In this document: piece after piece, positions 41,428-50,664 of the stretch
Numbering within the stretch: position 1 is the first letter of the stretch
Layout: every line of letters begins with the position of its first letter
Assembly: GCF_036983985.1 (NCBI RefSeq)
Contig: NZ_JALAHQ010000001.1
Coordinates: forward strand, 124,001-188,000
Length of the DNA stretch: 64,000 bases
Origin: Alishewanella metallidurans
Lineage (GTDB): Bacteria; Pseudomonadota; Gammaproteobacteria; Enterobacterales; Alteromonadaceae
Direction: 5' to 3'
Notes under the pieces: model-generated
What the model saw: the letters and a program-made list of their open reading frames with translations, nothing else
Database searches by the model: none
What the model was told of the DNA's origin: nothing
Program-made: the position numbers and the translations under genes

Positions 41428-42330
41428 ATGAGTAATGAACTTGAACTGAAGTTTTTAATGTCACCATCACACTTAGCGCAGCTAGTGACGACATTACCAC
41501 AGTTGGCGCAAATACAAAGCAGTGATACTACAACACTGCTTAATGCCTACTTTGATACCGCAGAGCATTGGTTTCGCGGCCATGATATGGGGCTGCGTAG
41601 CCGACTAAAGCGCGGCAGTTACGAGCAAACAATTAAACTATCCGGTGCGCAACATGGTGCAATGCAAATGCGCCCAGAATATAACGTAGCCTGCAGTACA
41701 GTGTTACCGCAATTGTTAAATTTTCCAGCGCATATTTGGCCGCAAAAAACCGATATTAGTGTATTACAAGCTCAGCTTATCGAGTTATTTCGCACCGATT
41801 TTAACCGACAAAGCTGGCTGCTTAAATGTACTGATGGCACCGTTATTGAATTGGCCTATGACCAAGGCCAGGTTATTGCTAACCAGCAACAACAAGCTAT
41901 TGCAGAGCTGGAGTTAGAGCTAATAAGTGGTAATGCCGAGCAGCTGTTTATACTCGCTCGCCAGTTGCTACAGCTAATACCGCTGCGTACCGGCTGGCAA
42001 AGTAAAGCCGCGCGCGGTTATAGGTTAGCGGCAACACAAGATGTAGCGCTGCCGTTAGTGGGAGCAAATACATTGCTAGCACAAATATCTACTTTGCAGC
42101 AGGCAGAAGCTTGTTACATGCAGCAAGGCGGCAGAGTTGCGCTAACTATGTCGGCAAATGCACTATTTGCGTTGGCAAACTTAATGCAAAATATTCCGGT
42201 ATTGCAGTCTTTTAGCGTATCAGCCATTCGGCTTGCACAGGCGTTGCCTAACAACGCTGAACTATTTGCTGGGCAAGAATATAATTTACTCTTGCTTACG
42301 CTTTCTGAATACTTATTTAAAAATGCCTAA
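41428..42330 (+). CDS. ygiF: CYTH-domain inorganic triphosphatase (YgiF-like)
   Basis: A 300-residue protein with an N-terminal CYTH/triphosphate tunnel domain. The ExExK signature is at residues 4-8 (ELELK), with further charged strands such as GLRSRLKRGSYEQTIK and MRPEYNV. E. coli YgiF hydrolyses inorganic tripolyphosphate, and its second half is a helical CHAD domain. Here that region (about 205-300) is short, so the CHAD part is reduced compared with the E. coli protein of about 430 residues. The stop overlaps a possible early glnE start; glnE follows in the same operon, as in E. coli. Confidence 0.88.
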   Translation: MSNELELKFLMSPSHLAQLVTTLPQLAQIQSSDTTTLLNAYFDTAEHWFRGHDMGLRSRLKRGSYEQTIKLSGAQHGAMQMRPEYNVACSTVLPQLLNFPAHIWPQKTDISVLQAQLIELFRTDFNRQSWLLKCTDGTVIELAYDQGQVIANQQQQAIAELELELISGNAEQLFILARQLLQLIPLRTGWQSKAARGYRLAATQDVALPLVGANTLLAQISTLQQAEACYMQQGGRVALTMSANALFALANLMQNIPVLQSFSVSAIRLAQALPNNAELFAGQEYNLLLLTLSEYLFKNA

Positions 42331-42343
42331 GCGGGAGTTGCCG

Positions 42344-45172
42344 ATGAGCAAAACTGATAATAAATGCACATCAAGTAATGCACTAGCCAACTATCTTACT
42401 CAGCAGCTAAGCAGCTTTGAGCTAACCTTATTGTCAGTTGCGCAGCAACAACAGCTGGCTAGCTTAATCAGCGCTAGTAGTTTTATCGGTCGCACTTTGC
42501 AGCAACAACCGCATTTATTGCCTGAGTTTTATGATCCGCATACTTTAATAACCGCGCTGCAATATAATACCGACTTACACGATAACCTTAATACGCAAGA
42601 TGAAGCTGGCGTGTTTGCGCTGTTACGCCGTTTTCGCAATGCTCAACTATGCCGTATCTTTGCGGCTGATATTTTGCAGTTGCTAACCATTACCGATAGC
42701 CTGCAACGGGTTTCGCAACTGGCTGATCTGACCATTAACGCTGCGTATAATTGGGTATATCAGCAGCTTATAGAGCAGTGGGGCACGCCAGTAGACGACC
42801 AAGGCAATGCAATGCCATTGCTTATTTTGGGAATGGGTAAGCTAGGCGGTGGCGAACTAAACTTTTCATCTGACATCGATCTTATTTTTACCTATCCAGC
42901 TAATGGCGATACACAAGGTGGGCGGCGTAGCATTGAACATCAGCAGTTTTTTACCAAACTAGGGCAAAAACTTATTGCTGCGCTGCATCAGGTAACCGCG
43001 GACGGTTTTGTTTATCGAGTAGATATGCGCTTGCGTCCGTTTGGCGACAGCGGCCCGTTGGTACTGAGCTTTGCCGCAATGGAAGATTACTATCAAGAAC
43101 AAGGCCGTGAGTGGGAACGTTACGCGATGCTAAAAGCCCGCATACTTAACCCTGATGGGGTGCACAGTACTGAGTTAACCCAGCTGCTTAAACCCTTTAT
43201 TTACCGGCGCTATATCGACTTTTCAGCAATTGAATCATTGCGCCGCATGAAGCAGCAAATCGAGCAAGAAAACCGCCGTTTAAACCGTAGAGATAATATT
43301 AAATTAGGTGAGGGTGGTATTCGTGAAGTTGAATTTATCGTGCAAACCTTACAACTTATTCGTGGCGGGCGTATTCCCGCAATGCAGCAGCCGTCGTTGC
43401 TTAAAGCGTTACAGGTGCTTGCAGCAGAAGATATATTAAGCGCCGAACATGCCGCCCAATTACGCGAAGACTACCTATTTTTACGCCAAGTTGAACAAGC
43501 GCTGCAGGGGATAGATGATCAGCAAACTCAAACCTTACCTCAGGATGCGCTGTTACAACAGCAATTATTAGTGGCACTAAAGTTTGCACATTGGTCGCAA
43601 CTACAGCAGCAAGTGGATGCTGTTATGGCAAGAGTACATCAGCAGTTTAAATTAGTTATTGATACCGGCGACGAAGCCGAGCCGCAAGAACTAACCTTAG
43701 GCAAGCTGATATGGGATAGCGAACAACCGCCACAAGAGTTAGCTAGCCAGATAGATTGGCTAGGCCCAGAGCAAGCAATAGAGCTTATTGAACAATTACA
43801 ACAATTTAAGCACGACTGTCAAAAGCGCAGTGTTGGCCCGCGCGGCCGAGACTTGTTAGCCAAGCTTATGCCGCTATTGCTATATATGTTACAACAGCAG
43901 CAAGCACAACCTAGTGTGCTGGCGCGGGTATTAGGCGTGTTTCGACAAATAGTTACCCGTACCGCTTATTTAGAATTACTGTTTGAAAATAGCCCAGCAC
44001 TGCAACAATTAGTGCTGTTGTGTAATCAAAGTGGTTGGCTAGCTGAACAGCTAGCGCGTTACCCCATGTTGTTAGACGAATTAATCGATCCAGCCCAGCT
44101 ATATCAGGTAGCCACTGCTGCCGATTTTCGTGATCGGTTGCGCCAGTATTTACTGCGAGTGCCCTCAGATGACTTAGAGTTACTGATGGAAACGCTGCGT
44201 CAGTACAAACAAGCACAACAACTACGGATTGCGGCAGCGGATATCAGTGGCGCTTTACCATTAATGAAAGTAAGTGATCACCTTACCTGGTTGGCTGAAG
44301 TCATTATGGAACAAGTAGTAGAACTAGCTTGGCAGCAAATGGTGACGCGCTACGGCATGCCGGCTAATGCAAGTATAGAGGACAAAGGGCTGGCGGTGTT
44401 GGCTTACGGCAAACTAGGCGGGCTTGAACTGGGTTATGGTTCAGATCTCGATTTAGTTTTTGTGCATAATTGCGCGAGTGAACAACCTACTAACGGCGAC
44501 CGAGCTATTGATTCCAAACAGTTTTATTTAAAGTTGGTGCAGCGAGTGGTACATCTATGCACGACTCGTACGAACAGTGGGGTGTTATACGATATAGATA
44601 CACGACTTCGGCCATCGGGTAACTCTGGCTTATTAGCTGTGCATATCGACACTTACGGTCAGTATTTACAACAAGAAGCTTGGACGTGGGAGCATCAAGC
44701 TTTAGTGCGCGCTAGAGCCATTTACGGTAGTAGAGAATTGCAGTATCGCTTTGGCCAAATTCGTCAGCAAATTTTAAGCTTACCGCGAGATTTATCTAAA
44801 TTGCGCCAAGACGTGATCGATATGCGTGATAAGTTGCGTCAGCATCATGGCGCTAATTTAGACGACCCCAAACACAGTGTTGGTGGCATTATTGATTTAG
44901 AATTTATCAGCCAGTACTTAGTGCTGGGGTATGGCGCAAGCTATAGTAATCTTTATCAGTATAGCGACAATATCCGCATTTTAGACGCTGCGGCTGTCGA
45001 TGGTTTATTAAACCTAACGCAGGTTGAACAGTTACAGCAGGCTTATCAATTACTGCGCGGTGCTGGGCATCGGCAAACGCTGGCGCCGGTAACCTTGCCA
45101 TCATTAGATAGTTTGTTAGACGCAAGACAGCAGGTAGAGCAAGTATGGCAGCAGCTATTTAATCCCGCATAG
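42344..45172 (+). CDS. glnE: glutamine synthetase adenylyltransferase/deadenylylase GlnE
   Basis: Bifunctional enzyme that attaches or removes AMP on glutamine synthetase in response to PII and glutamine. 942 residues with two nucleotidyltransferase halves: the N-terminal deadenylylase has FSSDIDLIFTYP (near 180) and RVDMRLRPFGDSGPL; the C-terminal adenylylase has GYGSDLDLVFVHN (near 700) and DIDTRLRPSGNSGLL. The open frame reaches back to 42233 inside ygiF; GGGAG six bases before ATG 42344 sets the start. Its last 14 bp overlap a convergent gene. In E. coli hldE follows glnE; here it does not. Confidence 0.96.
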   Translation: MSKTDNKCTSSNALANYLTQQLSSFELTLLSVAQQQQLASLISASSFIGRTLQQQPHLLPEFYDPHTLITALQYNTDLHDNLNTQDEAGVFALLRRFRNAQLCRIFAADILQLLTITDSLQRVSQLADLTINAAYNWVYQQLIEQWGTPVDDQGNAMPLLILGMGKLGGGELNFSSDIDLIFTYPANGDTQGGRRSIEHQQFFTKLGQKLIAALHQVTADGFVYRVDMRLRPFGDSGPLVLSFAAMEDYYQEQGREWERYAMLKARILNPDGVHSTELTQLLKPFIYRRYIDFSAIESLRRMKQQIEQENRRLNRRDNIKLGEGGIREVEFIVQTLQLIRGGRIPAMQQPSLLKALQVLAAEDILSAEHAAQLREDYLFLRQVEQALQGIDDQQTQTLPQDALLQQQLLVALKFAHWSQLQQQVDAVMARVHQQFKLVIDTGDEAEPQELTLGKLIWDSEQPPQELASQIDWLGPEQAIELIEQLQQFKHDCQKRSVGPRGRDLLAKLMPLLLYMLQQQQAQPSVLARVLGVFRQIVTRTAYLELLFENSPALQQLVLLCNQSGWLAEQLARYPMLLDELIDPAQLYQVATAADFRDRLRQYLLRVPSDDLELLMETLRQYKQAQQLRIAAADISGALPLMKVSDHLTWLAEVIMEQVVELAWQQMVTRYGMPANASIEDKGLAVLAYGKLGGLELGYGSDLDLVFVHNCASEQPTNGDRAIDSKQFYLKLVQRVVHLCTTRTNSGVLYDIDTRLRPSGNSGLLAVHIDTYGQYLQQEAWTWEHQALVRARAIYGSRELQYRFGQIRQQILSLPRDLSKLRQDVIDMRDKLRQHHGANLDDPKHSVGGIIDLEFISQYLVLGYGASYSNLYQYSDNIRILDAAAVDGLLNLTQVEQLQQAYQLLRGAGHRQTLAPVTLPSLDSLLDARQQVEQVWQQLFNPA

Positions 45173-45746
45173 GTGGTGTGTTGGCTGGCATACAATATTG
45201 TTGTAAGTGTGCATTAATTTTGTCGGTAATTACTGCTGCACGTTCACGCGGGCAATAAAATGCTAGCACTGGAGACTGAAAGTCGGGTGCTATAGCAACA
45301 GCAATTTCGTGGATAGTTTCTATTAACGTGGTTTCAGTTTGAAAATATTGTTTTACCACGTAGTCTCTTGGCAAGGTCCAAAACAGTGCAATGCCTTCTG
45401 CCTGAGCAAATTCAGTAAGCTTATTTTTTACCGTTTCACCATCGCGAAAACGACGATCAACTACGGTACCTCGCCAATTCACATCGCCAGGCACCACGAC
45501 TCTACTGCGTTGTTGCAATAGCTGCGTCAGTTTGTCGCTGGTATCGGGCAGGGCTATTTTAAACTTGGACAGCTCTTTTACACCAACGCTAATAGAGCTG
45601 CGAACTTTACTATAAAAATCACTAAAACCTTCAGCAGCAACGTTGGCTGAATTTTTACGGATTAAAAAGTCGGGCTTAGTGAAAATACCATAAGCTAGCG
45701 TAGCCAATATAATGAACAAGGTTAAGTTGCGGATCCAGAACCACAT
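45159..45746 (-). CDS. membrane-anchored TcpQ-like protein of unknown function
   Basis: A 195-residue protein with one N-terminal helix (about 5-22), a helical linker, and a C-terminal domain of about 95 residues: WRGTVVDRRFRDGETVKNKL then FAQAEGIALFWTLPRDYVV and FQTETTLIETIHEIA. That alternation (W-G-x-L...W-x-L, then a beta-strand ending in FY) resembles the TcpQ/PilL-N/STN family, seen in secretin-associated proteins. The match is by eye and tentative. It follows lpxL by 2 bp on the same strand, so it is probably in that operon, and overlaps the end of glnE by 14 bp. Confidence 0.55.
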   Translation of the reverse strand: MWFWIRNLTLFIILATLAYGIFTKPDFLIRKNSANVAAEGFSDFYSKVRSSISVGVKELSKFKIALPDTSDKLTQLLQQRSRVVVPGDVNWRGTVVDRRFRDGETVKNKLTEFAQAEGIALFWTLPRDYVVKQYFQTETTLIETIHEIAVAIAPDFQSPVLAFYCPRERAAVITDKINAHLQQYCMPANTPPMRD

Positions 45747-45748
45747 AG

Positions 45749-46681
45749 TTACTTTCCTTTATATAAAGAGGGCGCACTAACATCGGGACGAGTTTTAAAC
45801 CGACGATGTAACCACATGTACTGTTCTGGGTAACGCAACACAGCTTGTTCTACCCATTGGTTTACTCTGGTCACGTCGGCTTTATCATCGCCAGTAGGAA
45901 ACGGGCTTAGCGGTTCAAGTATATCTATCTGGTAGCCCTTGTTGCCAGCTAACCGACCAGTAATAACCGGAATAACCACACAATTAGCCGCGTTAGCAAA
46001 TAATAGAGTACCCGTGGTAGTAGCGGTATCTTTTACAGCAAAAAATGGCACAAATTCTGCTCTATTACGACCATAATCTTGATCTGGCAAGTAAAAGCAG
46101 ACTTCTTGCTGGTTTAATGCGGTAATTAAGCCTTTAACATCACGCTTGCCAACCATATATTTATTAGCTTTGTTACGGCCATGGTATTGCAGGTAATCCA
46201 TTAACGCATTGTTATGTGGCCGATAAAAGCCGACGCTAGGGTGAGTTAAACCAAACACGCGACACGCCGCTTCTAAATGTAAAAAATGTGCAGCGAGTAA
46301 TAATACGCCTTTGCCTTGTGCTGTTGCAGCTTGAATATGCTCGTAGCCGTTAACTATGCCTAAATTTTTAAAGCGCCAATTTGGCCACCACCAACCAATT
46401 ACCGTATCAAATAACGCACGGCCGGTTTCTTCGAAGTTACGTTTTACTAGTGCCTGTTGCTCTGCTTTAGGCATATCCGGAAAGCACAATTCAATATTGC
46501 GCAGCGCAACTTTACGCCGCGAGGTTAGTGTTTTAAATAGTAAACGGCCAAAACCCGTGCCTAAGGCCATTAATGCTGAATACGGTAGCCAGCTAACTAA
46601 CCCAAGTAGTGCGACACCTAACCATAACAACCAATACTTGGGCAGCAAAAAACGCCAACTAAACTGCGGAGCTTTAACCAC
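45749..46681 (-). CDS. lpxL: lipid A biosynthesis lauroyl acyltransferase LpxL (HtrB)
   Basis: A 310-residue inner-membrane acyltransferase that adds the secondary lauroyl chain to Kdo2-lipid IVA. The HX4E catalytic motif is HFLHLE near residue 132; YRPHNNALMDYLQYHGR, the DQDYGRNRAEFVPFF block and TTTGTLLFA follow, all aligned with E. coli LpxL rather than LpxM. One hydrophobic segment lies near residues 13-32. Start is GTG 46681 with GAGGAT upstream. It lies downstream of tolC on the same strand, separated by a terminator. Confidence 0.9.
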   Translation of the reverse strand: MVKAPQFSWRFLLPKYWLLWLGVALLGLVSWLPYSALMALGTGFGRLLFKTLTSRRKVALRNIELCFPDMPKAEQQALVKRNFEETGRALFDTVIGWWWPNWRFKNLGIVNGYEHIQAATAQGKGVLLLAAHFLHLEAACRVFGLTHPSVGFYRPHNNALMDYLQYHGRNKANKYMVGKRDVKGLITALNQQEVCFYLPDQDYGRNRAEFVPFFAVKDTATTTGTLLFANAANCVVIPVITGRLAGNKGYQIDILEPLSPFPTGDDKADVTRVNQWVEQAVLRYPEQYMWLHRRFKTRPDVSAPSLYKGK

Positions 46682-46741
46682 ACGATATCCTCAGCAAAAA
46701 AATATGTACTATTGTAACGAAAAATATCGGCGGGAACAGTG

Positions 46742-46779
46742 AAAAGAGTTAACAGGTTCACCGCTGGCGCGGTGAACCT
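46742..46779 (-). terminator. intrinsic terminator after tolC
   Basis: Perfect 11-bp arms AGGTTCACCGC (46754-46764) and GCGGTGAACCT (46769-46779) with a 4-base loop; the minus-strand tail reads GTTAACTCTTTTC. It lies between tolC and lpxL. Confidence 0.8.
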
Positions 46780-46788
46780 AAATTAAGG

Positions 46789-48084
46789 CTAGCTGGTCAG
46801 TGCTTGATTAATGCTTTGTAAGTCTTGCTCAGACAAGTTACCTGCAGCCTGCTTTAATTGCAGCATAGTGACAATATAGCTGTAACGGGCGCTAGATAAA
46901 TTACGACGCGCTTCAAACAGGTTACGAGTACTTAGCAATACGTCTACTATGGTACGTGTACCTACTTCAAAACCGGCTTCAGTAGCATTTAACGCGCTTT
47001 CTGCTGAAATAACCGCTTGCTCTAAGGCGCGAATAGACGATATTTGTGCATTTACGCCGTTAAATGAGCTACGTACTTGGCGAATAACCGCGCGGTGGTT
47101 TAGCTCTAAAGTTTGGCTAACTTCAACGTAATTAGCTTTAGCCACTTCTACGCCCGCAGATACACCACCACCACTGTATATTGGTACGTTAAGACCAATA
47201 CCGATTGAACTGCTATCTTTGCGATCAATACCTGACGCTTTATTTACACCTAGAGTGGCTTCAAGGCCTAACGTTGGATAATGGCCTGCTTGCGCAAGAT
47301 CGATGTCTTTATCGGAAATATCTAATAATACACGCTGGCTTTTTAAGGTTAAATTATATTCTTGCGCTAAACTTACCCAATCTTGCACTGTGGTTGGGCT
47401 TGGCTTGCCTGGTGAAAATTTATCGGTGTTTAACAGCGCCAGATCTTCATGATACTGGCCGGTAATTTCACGTAAAAACTCACGGGCATTTTCGAGTTTG
47501 TTTTCCGCAGCAATTTCACGTGCTACCGCACTGTCATACTGAGCCTGAGCTTCATGTACGTCGGTAATAGCGGTTAAACCTACAGCAAAACGCTGTTTAG
47601 TTTGTTCTAGTTGGCGCTCAATAGAGCGCTTCTCTGCTTGAGCAAAGCCCAAATCGTCAGAGGCGCCTAAAACATTAAAGTATGACTCAGTAACTCTAAC
47701 AATTAAATTTTGCATTTCACTGTCATAGACAGTTTGAACCTGCAGTGCTACTTGCTCCGCACGAGATAAACGCTTCCAATCACCCCAGTTAAACAAGCTT
47801 TGATTTAGCGTTACACCTGCTGATGTGGCATTTTTTCCACCAAAACTATGGCTGGTTTCGTCAGAGCGTCCAACTTTTGCGCTTGCAGTAATACTAGGCA
47901 GCAAAGAAGCGCGAGATACGTCAATACGTAACGCTGCCGCATCACGTGTTGCAGCCGCGCGTAATACCGTTGGATCTTTTTGCACTGCCAACTGATAAAT
48001 ATCTTGTAAATCTGCGGCAAAAGCTTGCTGGCTGAACAAGCCAAACGAAGAAATTAATAGGGTGCTTAATAAGGTTTTTTTCAT
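46789..48084 (-). CDS. tolC: outer-membrane channel protein TolC
   Basis: A 431-residue outer-membrane efflux channel for RND, MFS and type I systems. Signal peptide about 1-23 (ending SQQAFA), then the two structural repeats of helices and strands: ADLQDIYQLAVQKDPTVLRA starts the first, LAQEYNLTLKSQRVLLDISD the second; the second repeat ends in GTRTIVDVLLSTRNLFEARR. Slightly shorter than E. coli TolC, with little C-terminal tail. The open frame continues upstream, but ATG 48084 gives the signal peptide. It is divergent from nudF, as in E. coli. It may serve the pumps at 7.3 kb and 19.4 kb. Confidence 0.95.
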   Translation of the reverse strand: MKKTLLSTLLISSFGLFSQQAFAADLQDIYQLAVQKDPTVLRAAATRDAAALRIDVSRASLLPSITASAKVGRSDETSHSFGGKNATSAGVTLNQSLFNWGDWKRLSRAEQVALQVQTVYDSEMQNLIVRVTESYFNVLGASDDLGFAQAEKRSIERQLEQTKQRFAVGLTAITDVHEAQAQYDSAVAREIAAENKLENAREFLREITGQYHEDLALLNTDKFSPGKPSPTTVQDWVSLAQEYNLTLKSQRVLLDISDKDIDLAQAGHYPTLGLEATLGVNKASGIDRKDSSSIGIGLNVPIYSGGGVSAGVEVAKANYVEVSQTLELNHRAVIRQVRSSFNGVNAQISSIRALEQAVISAESALNATEAGFEVGTRTIVDVLLSTRNLFEARRNLSSARYSYIVTMLQLKQAAGNLSEQDLQSINQALTS

Positions 48085-48203
48085 TTCTACCAATCCTGGC
48101 CATATAAAAGGAAACTGCACAAATAATACTCTGTTACAGTAAACTACGTAATCTTTAAACCGTAAAGTTATGCGCAATAGTGTAACAGAATGTGAGTGCC
48201 GTT

Positions 48204-48851
48204 ATGTCTAAATTCAACTTTGCCCAGTATCCCTCATTTGGCCAGCAAGATCTGGAAATTATCGACAAAAGCACTGTTTTTCAGGGTTTCTTTCGCTTAG
48301 AGCGCTATACCTTGCGACATAAATTATTTAATGGCGGCTGGAGCACGCCAATGCAGCGTGAGGTGTTTGAGCGAGGCCATGCGGTGGTGGTGCTGCCATA
48401 TAATCCACAAACTGATGAATTAGTGTTAATTGAGCAGTTTCGCATTGGCGCCGCAGCCACTAGCGCCAGCCCATGGTTGTTAGAAGCGATTGCCGGTATG
48501 GTTGAAGCGGGTGAAAGTGCCGAGCAGGTGGCGGCACGCGAGGCAGAAGAGGAAGCCGGGATAACAATTACTGAGCTATGGCCTATGCTTAGCTACCTAT
48601 CCAGCCCCGGTGGCACTACCGAGCGTATTCAACTGTATTTAGGCCGTTTAACACAACCGGTACAGCAAGGAATTTTTGGTTTGGCTGAAGAGCATGAAGA
48701 TATTAAAGTGCATTTGGTGTCACTTGCCGATGCCATACAATTATTGGCAGAGCAAAAAATAGATAATGCCGCGACAGTTATTGCCTTACAATGGTTAGCG
48801 TTAAATGTAGCTAAAGTAAAACGTAGTTGGGGAGCAGGAAGTGTGGTTTAA
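48204..48851 (+). CDS. nudF: ADP-ribose diphosphatase NudF
   Basis: A 215-residue Nudix hydrolase cleaving ADP-ribose to AMP and ribose-5-phosphate. The Nudix box is complete (GMVEAGESAEQVAAREAEEE then AG). An upstream ERGHAVVVLPYNPQTDELVLIEQ and a downstream LSYLSSPGGTTERIQLY follow the E. coli NudF pattern, ending NAATVIALQWL. A GTG 12 bp earlier also opens the frame. First gene of the nudF-yqiB-cpdA-yqiA-parE run, with an 11-bp overlap into yqiB. Confidence 0.95.
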   Translation: MSKFNFAQYPSFGQQDLEIIDKSTVFQGFFRLERYTLRHKLFNGGWSTPMQREVFERGHAVVVLPYNPQTDELVLIEQFRIGAAATSASPWLLEAIAGMVEAGESAEQVAAREAEEEAGITITELWPMLSYLSSPGGTTERIQLYLGRLTQPVQQGIFGLAEEHEDIKVHLVSLADAIQLLAEQKIDNAATVIALQWLALNVAKVKRSWGAGSVV

Positions 48852-49281
48852 GCGCCAGAAGTATGTACCAAAATTACCCGATTTTTTGGCACTGTGCGAA
48901 CGTAATTATGCTCAGCTAAACCGCTATTTAGCCAACGATGCTGAAGATGGCCAGTCAACGCTTATTCAGGTGTCTGAGCAGCATCAATACCGTATTAGCG
49001 TTACTGACGTAGCGCGCTTTACCACCACGTTGCAAATTGAGCTTGTCGATAATCAGCAGCAGTTTTTTCGCCCGCATTTTGTCGTGCGCTTGTATCATGA
49101 TGCCAAGTTAGCTGAAGTGTTAGCGTGTCAGCAGATTAGTCAGTTTAAAGCCCGTTATGACTATCCTAATGTTGATATGCTATTACCCGATGAAAAACGA
49201 CAAATAAACTTGTTGCTGCGCGACTGGCTAAAGCTTTGTGCGCAGCAGGGTTATATTAATCGCGAGTTGGCGTTCGGCTAA
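48841..49281 (+). CDS. yqiB: DUF1249 protein YqiB
   Basis: A 146-residue soluble protein of the DUF1249 family. Recognisable blocks are LPDFLALCERNYAQLNRYL near the N terminus, FRPHFVVRLYHDAKLAEV mid-protein, and KARYDYPNVDMLLPDEKRQ towards the end. It begins with GTG 48841, inside the nudF tail, and its stop overlaps the cpdA start by one base. The family's function is unknown; the position between nudF and cpdA is conserved in E. coli and relatives. Confidence 0.9.
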   Translation: MWFKRQKYVPKLPDFLALCERNYAQLNRYLANDAEDGQSTLIQVSEQHQYRISVTDVARFTTTLQIELVDNQQQFFRPHFVVRLYHDAKLAEVLACQQISQFKARYDYPNVDMLLPDEKRQINLLLRDWLKLCAQQGYINRELAFG

Positions 49282-50057
49282 TGCAGTATGTTTTCGCAAC
49301 TAAAGCCCAGTATCGACTAGCGCAAATTACTGATTGCCATTTAATGGCCACGGCGCAGGATTTTTATAAACAGGTGCAGCCCGCCCAGCATCTTGCCGCT
49401 ATTGTGGCACAGCTTATTATTGAACAGCCCGATGCCGTATTGCTAACGGGCGATGTTACTCAAGACCATAGCCGTGCGTCGTATCAGCTATTAAGTGATA
49501 TAATGGCACCGCTGAACTGCCCAGTGTTTTGCCTGCCAGGTAATCATGACGATATTGCCGAGCTAGAGTGGTTATGCCAGCACGCGCCATTTCGGCCTGA
49601 ACGCAGTGTGCAACTGGCTGGTTGGCAATTATTGCTGCTTAATACCAAAGGCGACACCCCAGCCGGTGTGTTTGGCGTGACACAGCAGCACTGGTTAGCT
49701 AGTCAATGTCAGCGCAGTACAGCTAAAGCGCTGTGGTTATTTTGTCATCACCATCCAATACCGCTTAACCAATTTATAGATAAGCACGGCCAACAACAGC
49801 AAGCTGAGCTTTGGCAGCTAATCAATGCCGAACCGCGTATTCGTGGTATTGCGCATGGCCATGCCCATTATGCGCATCAGCAATACGTGCAAGGGGTAAA
49901 TGTGGTAGGCTGTCCGGCCAGTTCGGTGCAGTTTTTACCTACTTCTGATTGGCAAACCGTTGATAACGGGCCGCAGTGGTGTGACTGGACATTTAACGCT
50001 GATGCCAGCGTAAACTGGCAATTTCGCCGCTTAGCTTTAACTGAAAAGATCGATTAA
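49281..50057 (+). CDS. cpdA: 3',5'-cyclic-AMP phosphodiesterase CpdA
   Basis: A 258-residue metallophosphoesterase that degrades cAMP and so moderates CRP activity. All five metal-site motifs are in order: QITDCHL (about 16), LTGDVTQD, LPGNHDD, FCHHHP and GHAHYAH. It shares single-base overlaps with yqiB and yqiA, showing translational coupling. Confidence 0.95.
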   Translation: MQYVFATKAQYRLAQITDCHLMATAQDFYKQVQPAQHLAAIVAQLIIEQPDAVLLTGDVTQDHSRASYQLLSDIMAPLNCPVFCLPGNHDDIAELEWLCQHAPFRPERSVQLAGWQLLLLNTKGDTPAGVFGVTQQHWLASQCQRSTAKALWLFCHHHPIPLNQFIDKHGQQQQAELWQLINAEPRIRGIAHGHAHYAHQQYVQGVNVVGCPASSVQFLPTSDWQTVDNGPQWCDWTFNADASVNWQFRRLALTEKID

Positions 50058-50629
50058 TGAATAACAAAGTAGTGTATTTACATGGTTTTGGTAGCTCTTC
50101 TGGTTCAGATAAAGCCAGATTAACCGCTGAGTATTTTGCTAAACATTATCCACACATTGAATTTACTGCCTTAGATTACCCTTATGATCCGGCTGCAGCC
50201 TTGGCATTAATTCAGCAGAATATAGGTAATCGACGTGACGTAGCCTTAATTGGCAGTTCGTTAGGCGGCTTTTTAGCAACCTGTATTGCCGAGCAAATAC
50301 AGTGTCGTGCTTGTTTAATTAACCCTGCCGTTATGCCGCATCAGGTGCTAAGTCAGCATCTTGGCCGCTATTATCATCCGGTGTTACAGCAGCATTTTGA
50401 TGTTACGGCTGAACATATGCAGGTGTTACAACAAATAATGCCATTACAGCTGCACCAGCCAGAGAATTATTTGGTGCTGTTGCAAAGCGGTGATGAAGTG
50501 TTAAATTACCGACTTGCGCTAGATTACTATAAAGGCGCACAGATAAAACTGACTGAAGGGGGCGATCACAGCTATGTCGGCTATGCCGCAGAGCTAGACG
50601 CTATTGCCCACTTTTGCCAACTTGCGTAA
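50057..50629 (+). CDS. yqiA: YqiA-family esterase
   Basis: A 190-residue alpha/beta hydrolase of the YqiA/UPF0227 type. YLHGFGSSSGSDKA forms the oxyanion loop region, Ser in LIGSSLGGFLA is the nucleophile, Asp in LLQSGDEVLNY and His in EGGDHSYVG complete the triad. E. coli YqiA has acyl-CoA thioesterase/esterase activity on short palmitoyl-like or nitrophenyl substrates; the physiological substrate is unclear. It overlaps cpdA by one base and precedes parE. Confidence 0.93.
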   Translation: MNNKVVYLHGFGSSSGSDKARLTAEYFAKHYPHIEFTALDYPYDPAAALALIQQNIGNRRDVALIGSSLGGFLATCIAEQIQCRACLINPAVMPHQVLSQHLGRYYHPVLQQHFDVTAEHMQVLQQIMPLQLHQPENYLVLLQSGDEVLNYRLALDYYKGAQIKLTEGGDHSYVGYAAELDAIAHFCQLA

Positions 50630-50664
50630 AACGCGCTTAATCCTATCCGCCAGTGACCGAGACT

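Noticed and set aside
42233..42343. Upstream extension of glnE into ygiF
   Set aside because: A good Shine-Dalgarno sequence precedes ATG 42344, and the extra residues are a shifted reading of ygiF codons.
48085..48177. Upstream extension of tolC
   Set aside because: It would bury the signal peptide, which begins cleanly at ATG 48084, and it would occupy the divergent promoter region with nudF.
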